A DNA stretch of 8,937 bases from Rickettsiales bacterium (GTDB taxonomy: Bacteria; Pseudomonadota; Alphaproteobacteria; Rickettsiales; Anaplasmataceae), in NCBI GenBank assembly GCA_031284675.1, contig JAITXQ010000040.1:1-8937 (forward strand), read 5' to 3'. This document shows positions 1 through 5,884 of this stretch, piece by piece. Under the pieces are notes generated by a model that saw nothing but the letters and a program-made list of their open reading frames with translations, had not been told where the DNA came from and searched no databases. Within the stretch, counting starts at the first letter, position 1. Every line of letters begins with the position of its first letter. A program made the position numbers and the translations under genes.

Positions 1-16
1 TTATTCACTCTCTATT

Positions 17-212
17 TTAAAATTTGACGTTGGGTGATGTCTTGAACGCTTTATAAGCGCGTTTCAGCTTATATAGGTAAAAACCTAGAAATTTTATAAA
101 GACATGAGGTGCACATAGTGCAAAAAATTAAGCATAGTACACCAAATACAAGTTTTCTTGTCGTTTTAATCTGCACAGATTGCGAAGTTAAATGAAATAG
201 CTTCAGTTTCAT
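17..212 (-). pseudogene. short membrane peptide gene, apparently frameshifted at a T6 run
   Basis: I do not recognise this gene. On the minus strand an ATG at 212 opens a frame of 47 codons ending at 69 (starts MKLKLFHLTS, then a hydrophobic stretch LVFGVLCLIF near residue 21). A second frame runs from the T6 run (plus-strand A6 at 122-127) to a TAA at 17-19 and reads as a hydrophobic segment (VFIKFLGFYLY) followed by a basic tail ending KAFKTSPNVKF. Removing one T from the run joins the two into a peptide of about 64 residues with one or two membrane segments and a basic C-terminus. This suggests a one-base insertion in an original gene, although slippage at the run could also restore the frame. 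The ATG lies about 60 bases downstream of folC on the same strand, without a clear Shine-Dalgarno sequence, so it may be the last gene of the mlaC-folC transcript. A chance pair of open frames is the main alternative. Confidence 0.42.
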
Positions 213-272
213 GATTAAGAGGGCTGGCGGAGTTTGTCAAGGAATTTCTTTCAACGCGCTGCCAAAAGTTTG

Positions 273-1571
273 TTATGCAAGAAGTCTATTCTCCATAGCA
301 AAATCTCTGGCCAGAAATAACGAGCCACAGATTAGTATGGTTTTGACATTTTGAATAGGGGCTTTTAATATGTGACTTGATATCGCATCGCCAATCGATT
401 CACATTCAACTGCTTTTATCCCTATGTTATTGGCTTTTTCCCTAATCAAATTCGTGTTTGTTGCTTTAGGTTCAGACTTAACACAAACCGCACATAATAA
501 TTTGATATATGGCTTTAGGTGTTCCAAAAATTCTTCTACATTTCTGTTGCGAGTAACTCCAAAAATTATATAGATACCTTCAGCAAAATTGTCTTTTACC
601 CACTCAGATAGCACTCTAGCACCGTCATTATTGTGCGCACCATCTAAAAATAATTGCCAATCTTTCGGTAATAAAGAAATTAAATTGCCCTCTTTTATAC
701 GCTCCAGTCGTGCAGGCCAATAGGTATGCTGTAAACCTGAAGCGATATCCTCTTCTCCAATGTCAAATCCATACTTTCCACTCAAAATGCTACATGCTGC
801 AACAGCATTGCCTGCATTAATCACCTGATGATCACCCTTTAAAGATGGCAAAGGAAATTCTATTGATTGAGCAGCCGATTGAAAAACCATCCTAGTATCT
901 TGTTTTTTGCAATTCCATTCAAGGCCTCCTCTATATAAAAGAGATTTCTTATTTATTGCATGGGATTCTAGTGTGTTCATTATAGACTTTTCTTGTGGTG
1001 CTATTACGCAAGGGACACTAGGTTTCATTGTTCCAGCCTTTTCACCTGCTATGGTTTCTACAGTAGAGCCAAGATATTCTGTGTGATCAAGTGCAATGGA
1101 AGTAATGATTGTTAAAATCGGATTATCTATAACATTTGTTGCATCAAGTCTTCCACCCATACCTACTTCAATCAAAGTAACATCAGCTTTATGACGAGAA
1201 AAAGCTAAAAAAGCTGTGATAGTTGCAACTTCAAACAAAGTGATAGGCTGTTCTGCAATTGCTGTGCGGCATTCTTCTAACAAGCTATATAATTCATTAT
1301 CGTCAATATAACTGCCTGCAATAACTATTCTCTCATTAAAATTCACTAAATGTGGAGAAGTGTATGCATGGACCTTATACCCTGCTGCTTGTATTATATA
1401 TCTTATAAATGCAAGTGTTGAGCCTTTCCCGTTAGTTCCAGCTATATGAATTACGGGAGGCATTTTTTTCTCGGGATTATCTAGTTTGCTAAGAAAACTT
1501 TTTGTGCGATCAAGAGAAAAATCGCTCGGCCTGCTACCAATTGGCTTAGGCCAATGAGGCATGTATATCAT
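273..1571 (-). CDS. folC: bifunctional folylpolyglutamate synthase / dihydrofolate synthase
   Basis: This Mur-ligase-type enzyme adds glutamate to dihydropteroate and to folates in the cytoplasm, using ATP. The 432-residue reading has the expected family motifs in order: P-loop GTNGKGST at about 45-52, TSPHL at 71-75, EVGMGGRLDATN at 135-146, SIALDHTEYLG at 158-168 with the metal-ligand histidine, IAGEKAG at 174-180, and the C-terminal-domain motif DGAHN at 310-314. Length and motif set indicate an intact gene. The first ATG (1569-1571) overlaps the TGA of the upstream mlaC-like gene as ATGA, which points to translational coupling; a second ATG three codons in (MPHWPKP, from 1562) is an alternative start. 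Transcription probably comes from the promoter upstream of the mlaC-like gene. I see no clear intrinsic terminator after its stop. Confidence 0.95.
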   Translation of the reverse strand: MIYMPHWPKPIGSRPSDFSLDRTKSFLSKLDNPEKKMPPVIHIAGTNGKGSTLAFIRYIIQAAGYKVHAYTSPHLVNFNERIVIAGSYIDDNELYSLLEECRTAIAEQPITLFEVATITAFLAFSRHKADVTLIEVGMGGRLDATNVIDNPILTIITSIALDHTEYLGSTVETIAGEKAGTMKPSVPCVIAPQEKSIMNTLESHAINKKSLLYRGGLEWNCKKQDTRMVFQSAAQSIEFPLPSLKGDHQVINAGNAVAACSILSGKYGFDIGEEDIASGLQHTYWPARLERIKEGNLISLLPKDWQLFLDGAHNNDGARVLSEWVKDNFAEGIYIIFGVTRNRNVEEFLEHLKPYIKLLCAVCVKSEPKATNTNLIREKANNIGIKAVECESIGDAISSHILKAPIQNVKTILICGSLFLARDFAMENRLLA

Positions 1572-2305
1572 AGATCGTTATTGCATTTTAATTCATCTAT
1601 AACACTTGCTATACCATACGTATCAATTTTTTCACTGAATTGAGAACGTTGATTAATAGAAATACTTATTCCACTCATTACAACATCACTTATTAAGAAT
1701 AAATTGTTATTTTTAGTAACTTTAAAATCAATATTTGTAAATTCTTCATTGCCGTAAGAAAATCTTGTACTAATTAAGCAAGTTTCATTATCAACTGCTC
1801 TTGAACTCATTATGATCATTTCACTATCATTCATGTATTTATATAAAATTTTAACGCACAAACGCGTAAGATACACCTCATATTCTCTTAAAAAACTTTC
1901 TTTTTCTCCCTGGGTAGTCAAGGTCCAATATTTTCCCATAACAAATTGAGATATTCCTTTGAGGTTAACATTATTCTGAATAACTTCCCGAAGCTTTTTA
2001 TGTACATATTCCTGATTTTTTTTATTTTCCTTTATGGATATGCTGTCTACTTGTTGCTTCATGGCACGTACAAAAGTTTTGTGGTCTGTACAATTAGTAG
2101 ATCTCTTTTGAAGCTCGATTTCTGATGGCAATCTTGTTGTCGAAGCTGGTTTACACTCCTCAAATACACATGAGTATTCTGCGGTGTTTACCTGCGCTTC
2201 TCCTAAAGATTTCTCACCATAAACAAGCTTCAAAAGAGGCCTAGTGTAAGCACTTGAAGAAATGGCGAGAAAAACAATAATGATTAAAACTTTAGTAATA
2301 TTCAT
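1568..2305 (-). CDS. mlaC: MlaC-like periplasmic phospholipid-binding protein (Tol_Tol_Ttg2 family)
   Basis: MlaC proteins carry phospholipids across the periplasm between the outer-membrane MlaA complex and the inner-membrane MlaFEDB transporter. The chosen start gives 245 residues with a classical signal peptide (MNITKVLIIIVFLAISSSAY). The core shows the family pattern: GKYWTLTTQGEKESFLREYE at about 124-143, a beta-rich middle, SDVVMSGISISINQRSQF at 206-223, then a final helix with GIASVIDEL. The open frame extends to 2410, but the extra 35 codons would precede the signal peptide and cover a good minus-strand promoter at 2351-2379, so I reject them. Unusually for MlaC, six cysteines remain (about residues 46, 51, 72, 150, 176, 241), the first three in an N-terminal insertion. 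The gene ends in an ATGA overlap with folC. Other mla genes are not in this window. Confidence 0.82.
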   Translation of the reverse strand: MNITKVLIIIVFLAISSSAYTRPLLKLVYGEKSLGEAQVNTAEYSCVFEECKPASTTRLPSEIELQKRSTNCTDHKTFVRAMKQQVDSISIKENKKNQEYVHKKLREVIQNNVNLKGISQFVMGKYWTLTTQGEKESFLREYEVYLTRLCVKILYKYMNDSEMIIMSSRAVDNETCLISTRFSYGNEEFTNIDFKVTKNNNLFLISDVVMSGISISINQRSQFSEKIDTYGIASVIDELKCNNDL

Positions 2306-2350
2306 AAGGTAAACTATAATACTTAAAATGCAAAATTTAATAAAGATTAA

Positions 2351-2379
2351 ATAATAGCTAATTTCATCGTTGATCTCAA
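2351..2379 (-). promoter_or_regulatory. predicted sigma70 promoter for mlaC-folC
   Basis: On the minus strand TTGAGA (2374-2379) and TATTAT (2351-2356) are separated by exactly 17 bases, giving a start near 2344, about 39 bases before the mlaC ATG. Its location inside the longer open frame supports the shorter mlaC start. Confidence 0.6.
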
Positions 2380-2387
2380 TATACCTA

Positions 2388-2417
2388 TAGACACGCCTTG
2401 TGTAAATCATCTATAAT
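2388..2417 (+). promoter_or_regulatory. predicted sigma70 promoter for the 6S RNA candidate
   Basis: TAGACA (2388-2393) and a consensus TATAAT (2412-2417) are separated by 18 bases. The predicted start, about G2423, falls at the foot of the long RNA closing stem. The -35 box lies nine bases from the -35 box of the divergent mlaC promoter, so the two probably compete for or share polymerase. Confidence 0.65.
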
Positions 2418-2422
2418 TAATA

Positions 2423-2584
2423 GGGATCTGTTCTATGCGTTATGAGTTAAGTTAAATTTCCCGAGCGATAATTTATAGTCAAGGGAATCGCCTCTATTAA
2501 TTTCATTGAAATTGATACGTGATGCCCACCTTAACTTCAGGTCTCAGGAACCTACTAAGGCTGACGGTAGATACGGATCCTATT
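2423..2584 (+). ncRNA. ssrS: candidate 6S RNA
   Basis: 6S RNA is a rod-shaped ~160-200-nt RNA that binds the sigma70 RNA polymerase holoenzyme by mimicking an open promoter. Here the 5' and 3' ends pair in a long interrupted stem: 2419-2430 (AATAGGGATCTG, one bulged G) with 2574-2584 (CGGATCCTATT), continued by 2431-2436 with 2567-2573 and 2438-2442 with 2562-2566. Three of these pairs are G-U only if the plus strand is transcribed, which fixes the strand. An open central region follows, then a terminal stem (GAGCGAT 2463-2469 with ATCGCCTC 2487-2494; AATTTC 2455-2460 may pair with GAAATT 2508-2513). The 3' side has CACCTT leading into a small hairpin (CCTTA 2529-2533 with TAAGG 2556-2560), resembling the same place in E. 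coli 6S RNA. GC content is higher than in the flanks and a strong promoter sits just upstream. The identity is inferred from fold and motif; another structured RNA is possible. Confidence 0.62.
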
Positions 2585-2602
2585 TTGATTGGTTTAACAT
2601 TT

Positions 2603-3064
2603 ATGCTTCATCAATACAGAGAACAAGGCACCTTCCTATGTTTGCCTGATGAAGTATTCCAAATTGTAATTGATGCTGAAAGGTATCCTGATTTTGTTCC
2701 TTGGTGCAAAGCCGTTTATATAAAAGAAAAAATTGACAACAAAATGGTTGTAGATCTCCTAGCAGCTTTTCATGGAATTAAAGGAAGATATACATCAGAA
2801 GTGACCTCTCTTTCTCCGAGTGGAACAAATGAAGGTTGGATAAAAGCTATATCATCAAATGGAATATTTAAACATCTATACAATGAATGGCAATTCATTC
2901 CCATAGGTGAAAAGAAAACTATGGTAAAGTTTTATATAGAGTTTAAGTTTAAATCCAGCTCATTTTCAACTTTATTAAACTCAGTATATAAATATACACA
3001 AAATAAAATAATTGCTGCATTTAAAGACAGGGCTGAAAGGCTCACTAAACAAAAGTTATCTTGA
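2603..3064 (+). CDS. Coq10-type START-domain protein (ubiquinone-binding / RatA-like)
   Basis: Proteins of this family (polyketide cyclase/START fold) bind ubiquinone or related lipids and support respiratory electron transfer at the inner membrane. The 153-residue reading has the signature DAERYPDFVPWCKAV at about residues 24-38, then alternating beta strands and a long C-terminal helix, the usual Coq10 layout and length. The frame is open from a GTG at 2519, but those 28 extra residues lack family similarity and the DNA is part of the structured RNA, so I start at the ATG at 2603. No good Shine-Dalgarno precedes it. It probably depends on readthrough from the ssrS promoter or an unseen one, and dsbA follows after 14 bases. 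Confidence 0.83.
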   Translation: MLHQYREQGTFLCLPDEVFQIVIDAERYPDFVPWCKAVYIKEKIDNKMVVDLLAAFHGIKGRYTSEVTSLSPSGTNEGWIKAISSNGIFKHLYNEWQFIPIGEKKTMVKFYIEFKFKSSSFSTLLNSVYKYTQNKIIAAFKDRAERLTKQKLS

Positions 3065-3078
3065 CATTATTTATATAA

Positions 3079-3822
3079 ATGTATAACTTTTTTAGTAAGT
3101 TAAATGTTTATATTGTAATGATTTTTAGACTATTGTTTTTATTAATTTTCATAAGTGTTGATTCTTATGCAGTTGTTAAGCAAGATTTATCCGATAACCA
3201 ATACACTCAAAAAAAAACTAATGAAATAACATCAAAGAAATTATTATCACCATTACCTGATGATAAATTATTAGGAGACCCCAAAGCACCAATTCTAATG
3301 ATAGAATATGCTGCATTAACTTGCTATCATTGCTCTCTTTTTCATAGGGACGTTTTTCCTAAAATTAAAAAGAAATATATAGATACAGGTAAGATGCTAT
3401 ATATATTCCGGCATTTTCCTTTGGATTATCGAGGATTAAAGGCTGCAATGCTGAGTCACTGCTATGAAAAACAAGAAGATTATTTTCATTTTAACAAAGC
3501 TGTTTTTGATTTAATAGATTCGTGGAATTACTATAATTTAAGTGATTTAACTGTATTACAAAGAGTTGCTGCACTAAGCAACTTGAAGCAAGATGCATTT
3601 AACCAATGTATTAATGATAAAAAAATAATGGACAAGATTATAAATGATAAATCACTGGCAATTAACAAGCTTGGTATTATGGCTACCCCAATATTTTTTA
3701 TTAAGCTTAACGATGATAAATCGTATGTACAGCATGATAAAATTAAACATGAAGGATATAAAAAGCTGGAATACTTCACTAATGTGATAGATAAACTATA
3801 TGGAAAAGCTATAGTGAAGTAA
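3079..3822 (+). CDS. DsbA-family periplasmic thiol:disulfide oxidoreductase
   Basis: This enzyme introduces disulfide bonds into exported proteins. The 247-residue reading has a hydrophobic signal sequence (MIFRLLFLLIFISVDSYA, beginning at Met14). It is followed by a thioredoxin-fold domain with active site C82-Y-H-C85, a helical insertion, and the cis-proline loop ATP at about 202-204. Two further cysteines (C128 and C177) match the second disulfide known for alphaproteobacterial DsbAs, including a Wolbachia DsbA studied structurally; that match is from memory. The true start may be the ATG at 3118, which puts the signal sequence at the N-terminus; neither start has a clear ribosome site. 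The gene is 14 bases downstream of the Coq10-like gene and converges on the small gene at 3852-4130 with 29 bases between stops. The neighbouring cysteine-rich MlaC-like protein is a plausible substrate. Confidence 0.9.
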   Translation: MYNFFSKLNVYIVMIFRLLFLLIFISVDSYAVVKQDLSDNQYTQKKTNEITSKKLLSPLPDDKLLGDPKAPILMIEYAALTCYHCSLFHRDVFPKIKKKYIDTGKMLYIFRHFPLDYRGLKAAMLSHCYEKQEDYFHFNKAVFDLIDSWNYYNLSDLTVLQRVAALSNLKQDAFNQCINDKKIMDKIINDKSLAINKLGIMATPIFFIKLNDDKSYVQHDKIKHEGYKKLEYFTNVIDKLYGKAIVK

Positions 3823-3851
3823 TACCACTGTAGCTTATCACATAAAAGACT

Positions 3852-4130
3852 CTATGTTGAGCCATCGTTTTTCACCACCGTTTGTTGCTTTTTACGCTCA
3901 AACTCTCTTTTTTTACTGTGCCAAGTATAGTAATACATAGCGATTTTATTTTCTATTAATACTATTGTTCCATCATAAAACTGAACCATATCCATAACTT
4001 TTTTCTGAGCTTCATCAAAACGTTCTCTATACTTTTCACGATAAGCTGGATTATGCAGCAACGTAACCCCTTCGTCTTTGTTAGATTTTTTGCTTAACGT
4101 TTCAACTTCACCAGCAATATTATAAGACAT
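3852..4130 (-). CDS. small hypothetical protein, possibly a Rickettsiales DUF family
   Basis: A 92-residue soluble protein with no signal peptide or membrane segment. The N-terminal third is polar. The middle (LLHNPAYREKYRERFDEAQ) is charged and probably helical. It is followed by VQFYDGTIVLIENKIAMYYY and a basic tail (SKKREFERKKQQ). I think it may belong to DUF2671, a Rickettsiales-restricted family, but I cannot confirm this. The gene looks real: AGGGGG (4135-4140) lies just before the ATG, the best ribosome site among the intact genes here, and a possible promoter lies further upstream. It is convergent with dsbA and does not form an operon with any neighbour. I cannot assign a function. 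Confidence 0.72.
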   Translation of the reverse strand: MSYNIAGEVETLSKKSNKDEGVTLLHNPAYREKYRERFDEAQKKVMDMVQFYDGTIVLIENKIAMYYYTWHSKKREFERKKQQTVVKNDGST

Positions 4131-4161
4131 ATAACCCCCTCTAATTGATTATAAAAATTGT

Positions 4162-4190
4162 ATTTTAAAAAGAGAAGTGTGCATAAACAA
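4162..4190 (-). promoter_or_regulatory. possible promoter for the small hypothetical gene
   Basis: On the minus strand TTGTTT (4185-4190) and TAAAAT (4162-4167) are 17 bases apart. A TATAAT also occurs at 4148-4153, without a good -35 and very close to the ribosome site. AT-rich sequence makes chance matches likely. Confidence 0.35.
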
Positions 4191-4203
4191 TCCCTTTAAT
4201 TTC

Positions 4204-4231
4204 AGTATAATAATCGATCAATTATTATACT
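4204..4231. repeat. perfect inverted repeat, 11-bp arms, loop CGATCA
   Basis: AGTATAATAAT and its exact reverse complement flank six bases. It could be a hairpin in either transcript or a dimeric protein's binding site. No T-run follows on either strand, so an intrinsic terminator is unlikely. Confidence 0.75.
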
Positions 4232-4285
4232 AGTTAATTATAATATGATATATAATAATTTTTGTCACTTAAAATTTTACGCTAT

Positions 4286-4321
4286 GAAATAATAACTTAA
4301 AATAAATGTTTTTATTATTTC
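4286..4321. repeat. perfect inverted repeat, 10-bp arms
   Basis: GAAATAATAA pairs exactly with TTATTATTTC across a 16-base spacer; internal AAAA/TTTT can extend the fold. It lies about 70 bases before the O-methyltransferase start, where it could affect promoter access. In DNA this AT-rich part of the match may be chance. Confidence 0.55.
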
Positions 4322-4388
4322 AAACTATATTATTATATTTATAAATTTTGTATGGATTAAGCCTCCCTAATTTGTAATATAAAACGTA

Positions 4389-5036
4389 ATGCGTAATAAC
4401 TTTAGCACAAAATTGTCATACATAAGAAATTTATTTGCAAAAGAATATAAAAAAATAGAAGAATATTGTATTCTTGAAAAAAAGCAACATATTCAAATTA
4501 CTCCTGAAGAAGGAAAGCTATTAAGTTTATTTATAAAAATCCATAAAATCAAAAATATTGTTGAGATTGGCACGTTATACGGTTATTCGTCGATTTGTAT
4601 GGCAAAAGCTCTACTGGAAGACGGTCATATATATACAATAGAAAATAATCCTGAACACTCAAGGATAGCAAAAAAAAATTTTAGTGCTTTTAATCTGAAT
4701 GATAAAATTACTCTAATAGAAGGCAATGCATTGGAAAAACTTAATGAATTATCAGCAAAAGCACTATTTGACATGATATTTATCGATGCTGATAAAGGTG
4801 GTTATCCTAAATATTTAGATTGGGCAGAGTCATACATTAAACAAGATGGGCTAATTGTTGCAGATAACACTCTATTGTTTAACACAGTATTTTTGGAATC
4901 GCCTCCAAAAGAAGTATCAGAAAAATCATGGCATTCTATGAGGGAGTTTAATAATAGATTATCAGATGAAAAGAAATATTACTCTATATTGATTCCAACT
5001 GATGAAGGAATGACTATAGCTTTAAAGCTAACGTAA
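4389..5036 (+). CDS. class I SAM-dependent O-methyltransferase
   Basis: The 215-residue protein is a full-length member of the caffeoyl-CoA/catechol O-methyltransferase-like family (Methyltransf_3), which transfers methyl from S-adenosylmethionine to a hydroxyl using a divalent metal. SAM-binding motif I is VEIGTLYGYSS (58-68), followed by the ribose-binding acidic residue in YTIENNP (E85). FIDADKGGYPKYL (131-143) and VADNTLL (157-163) carry the metal-ligand residues D133 and D159-N160. The C-terminus (IPTDEGMTIALK) is typical. The substrate cannot be read from the sequence; bacterial homologues act on small phenolics and other acceptors. The ATG has no evident Shine-Dalgarno. The gene ends one base before the stop codon of the opposing GST gene, so the two transcripts should overlap unless termination is very precise. 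Confidence 0.9.
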   Translation: MRNNFSTKLSYIRNLFAKEYKKIEEYCILEKKQHIQITPEEGKLLSLFIKIHKIKNIVEIGTLYGYSSICMAKALLEDGHIYTIENNPEHSRIAKKNFSAFNLNDKITLIEGNALEKLNELSAKALFDMIFIDADKGGYPKYLDWAESYIKQDGLIVADNTLLFNTVFLESPPKEVSEKSWHSMREFNNRLSDEKKYYSILIPTDEGMTIALKLT

Positions 5037-5037
5037 G

Positions 5038-5691
5038 TTAAAAATCAAGGTCAGCATAATGTCTAGGAGGGGTTAAACCAGAAATTCTCTCTAATAATAT
5101 CTCGCGAAAACAAGGCCTTGATTTAACAATGGAATACCATTCTTTTAAAATTTTACTTTTTTCCCATGGAAAACTATTTATATAATCCATTACGGAAATA
5201 TGCGACGCTAAAGTAATATCAGCTAAAGTGAACTTATCGGTTGCAAGCCAAACGTTTTTATTAATCAAGTGTTCAATGTATTCTATATGGCAAGACAGGT
5301 TATGTTGAGCTGCATGAAGAAATCTAGAATCAGGGCTGCGGTTAGTAATTACTTTTTCATTTATAATATACTTAGTGACTTCATTATAAAATTTATTATC
5401 AAACCAATTAATTAAAGCACGTATTTTAGACTTAATAATAGTGGATGAATCAAGCAATTTGATATCACTGTTGTAAGTTTCTTCTAGATATTCACAAATA
5501 GCATTGCTGTCTGCTATAATAAAGTTATTATCTATAAGCACTGGTACCTGCCCTGTTGGATTAATCTCCATAAATTCATTCCGCTTCTCCCATGGATTTT
5601 CGCATACTAAATCGCAATCCAACTTTTTTTCTTTGAGAAGAGTTTTAACTTTTCGTGAAAACGGACAAAGAGGGAAGTGATATAAAATCAT
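5038..5691 (-). CDS. glutathione S-transferase family protein
   Basis: The 217-residue protein has the two-domain GST layout. The N-terminal thioredoxin-like domain begins MILYHFPLCPFSRKV, with C9-P-F-S12 in the position of the catalytic Ser/Cys. It continues with NPTGQVPVLI (44-53, cis-proline P50) and ADSNAICEYLEE (60-71), the glutathione gamma-glutamyl-binding motif. The all-helical C-terminal domain contains FTLADITLASHISVMDYI (154-171), with the conserved capping aspartate D158. The C-terminus GLTPPRHYADLDF resembles alphaproteobacterial homologues annotated as GST or maleylacetoacetate isomerase-like. Likely roles are glutathione conjugation or thiol-dependent protection from oxidants; the substrate is unknown. 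It is tail to tail with the O-methyltransferase and divergent from ffs-dnaX, with about 85 bases between its start and the ffs gene. Confidence 0.9.
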   Translation of the reverse strand: MILYHFPLCPFSRKVKTLLKEKKLDCDLVCENPWEKRNEFMEINPTGQVPVLIDNNFIIADSNAICEYLEETYNSDIKLLDSSTIIKSKIRALINWFDNKFYNEVTKYIINEKVITNRSPDSRFLHAAQHNLSCHIEYIEHLINKNVWLATDKFTLADITLASHISVMDYINSFPWEKSKILKEWYSIVKSRPCFREILLERISGLTPPRHYADLDF

Positions 5692-5761
5692 AATTAGTTT
5701 CTATATATAACGTATAATTGTAGGCCGATGTAGGATATACCTTGCTAAATAAAAAAAAAAG

Positions 5762-5767
5762 TATAAT
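5762..5767 (+). promoter_or_regulatory. -10 box of the ffs-dnaX promoter
   Basis: A consensus TATAAT, preceded by an A10 tract (5751-5760), predicts a start at about 5774-5776, exactly the base of the SRP RNA closing stem. No convincing -35 box is seen at 17 bases; the A-tract may act as an UP-like element. Confidence 0.55.
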
Positions 5768-5775
5768 ATTTCATA

Positions 5776-5857
5776 AGGTATGCAGGCAAAAACTCTGTAA
5801 CTTAGGTCAGATCAGAAATGAAGCAGCCATATCAGAATCTTTTTGGGTTGCATACCT
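5776..5857 (+). ncRNA. ffs: signal recognition particle RNA (4.5S, small bacterial type)
   Basis: This RNA pairs with Ffh to form the SRP that targets membrane proteins co-translationally. The conserved Ffh-binding tip is clear: TCAG (5807-5810), a GAAA tetraloop (5815-5818) closed by A-U, and AGCAGCC (5822-5828), with the same spacing as in E. coli 4.5S RNA. The helix continues outward through TCTG (5794-5797) with CAGA (5833-5836) and A5 (5788-5792) with T5 (5840-5844). It ends in a perfect 9-bp closing stem, AGGTATGCA (5776-5784) with TGCATACCT (5849-5857). A TATAAT lies at the expected distance upstream. There is no Alu domain, so this is the short form. The next gene, dnaX, starts 27 bases later and probably shares the transcript. 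The naive dnaX frame opens at a TTG inside this RNA. Confidence 0.92.
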
Positions 5858-5884
5858 ATTTCATTATTTGTTTTATCCGAGGCT

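Larger units (their letters stand above)
4131..4388. other. AT-rich divergent spacer with two hairpins
   Basis: This 258-base spacer separates two divergent genes and holds no credible ORF. It contains a perfect 11-bp inverted repeat with a 6-base loop (AGTATAATAAT 4204-4214, ATTATTATACT 4221-4231) and a perfect 10-bp inverted repeat (GAAATAATAA 4286-4295, TTATTATTTC 4312-4321). TATAAT-like strings are abundant, so I cannot place the promoter of the O-methyltransferase gene with confidence; TTTCAA near 4318 followed by TATAAA near 4340 is one weak option. Confidence 0.6.

Noticed and set aside
37..105. Three-stem arrangement (ATGTCTT 37-43 with AAGACAT 99-105, inner hairpins at 47-59 and 74-87) resembling an RNA gene
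   Set aside because: It does not fit tRNA geometry, and the stretch is better explained as coding sequence of the broken membrane peptide. A dispersed palindromic repeat remains possible.
225..265. Possible folC-downstream terminator (GGC/GCC outer pairs around AAGGAATTTCTT)
   Set aside because: It lies before the folC stop codon's end on the plus map only by 10-50 bases, the stem is interrupted, and no T-run follows on the minus strand.
2306..2410. 35-codon N-terminal extension of the mlaC-like gene
   Set aside because: It would put a hydrophilic segment before a clean signal peptide and would cover a good promoter; the ATG at 2303-2305 is preferred.
2519..2602. GTG-initiated extension of the Coq10-like gene
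   Set aside because: The DNA is the 3' half of the structured RNA candidate, and the residues show no family similarity.
3531..3779. 82-codon minus-strand frame inside dsbA
   Set aside because: Antisense shadow of a clear DsbA gene, low-complexity hydrophobic translation, no ribosome site.
5843..5884. TTG-initiated extension of dnaX
   Set aside because: It starts inside the SRP RNA closing region; the conserved DnaX N-terminus begins at 5885.
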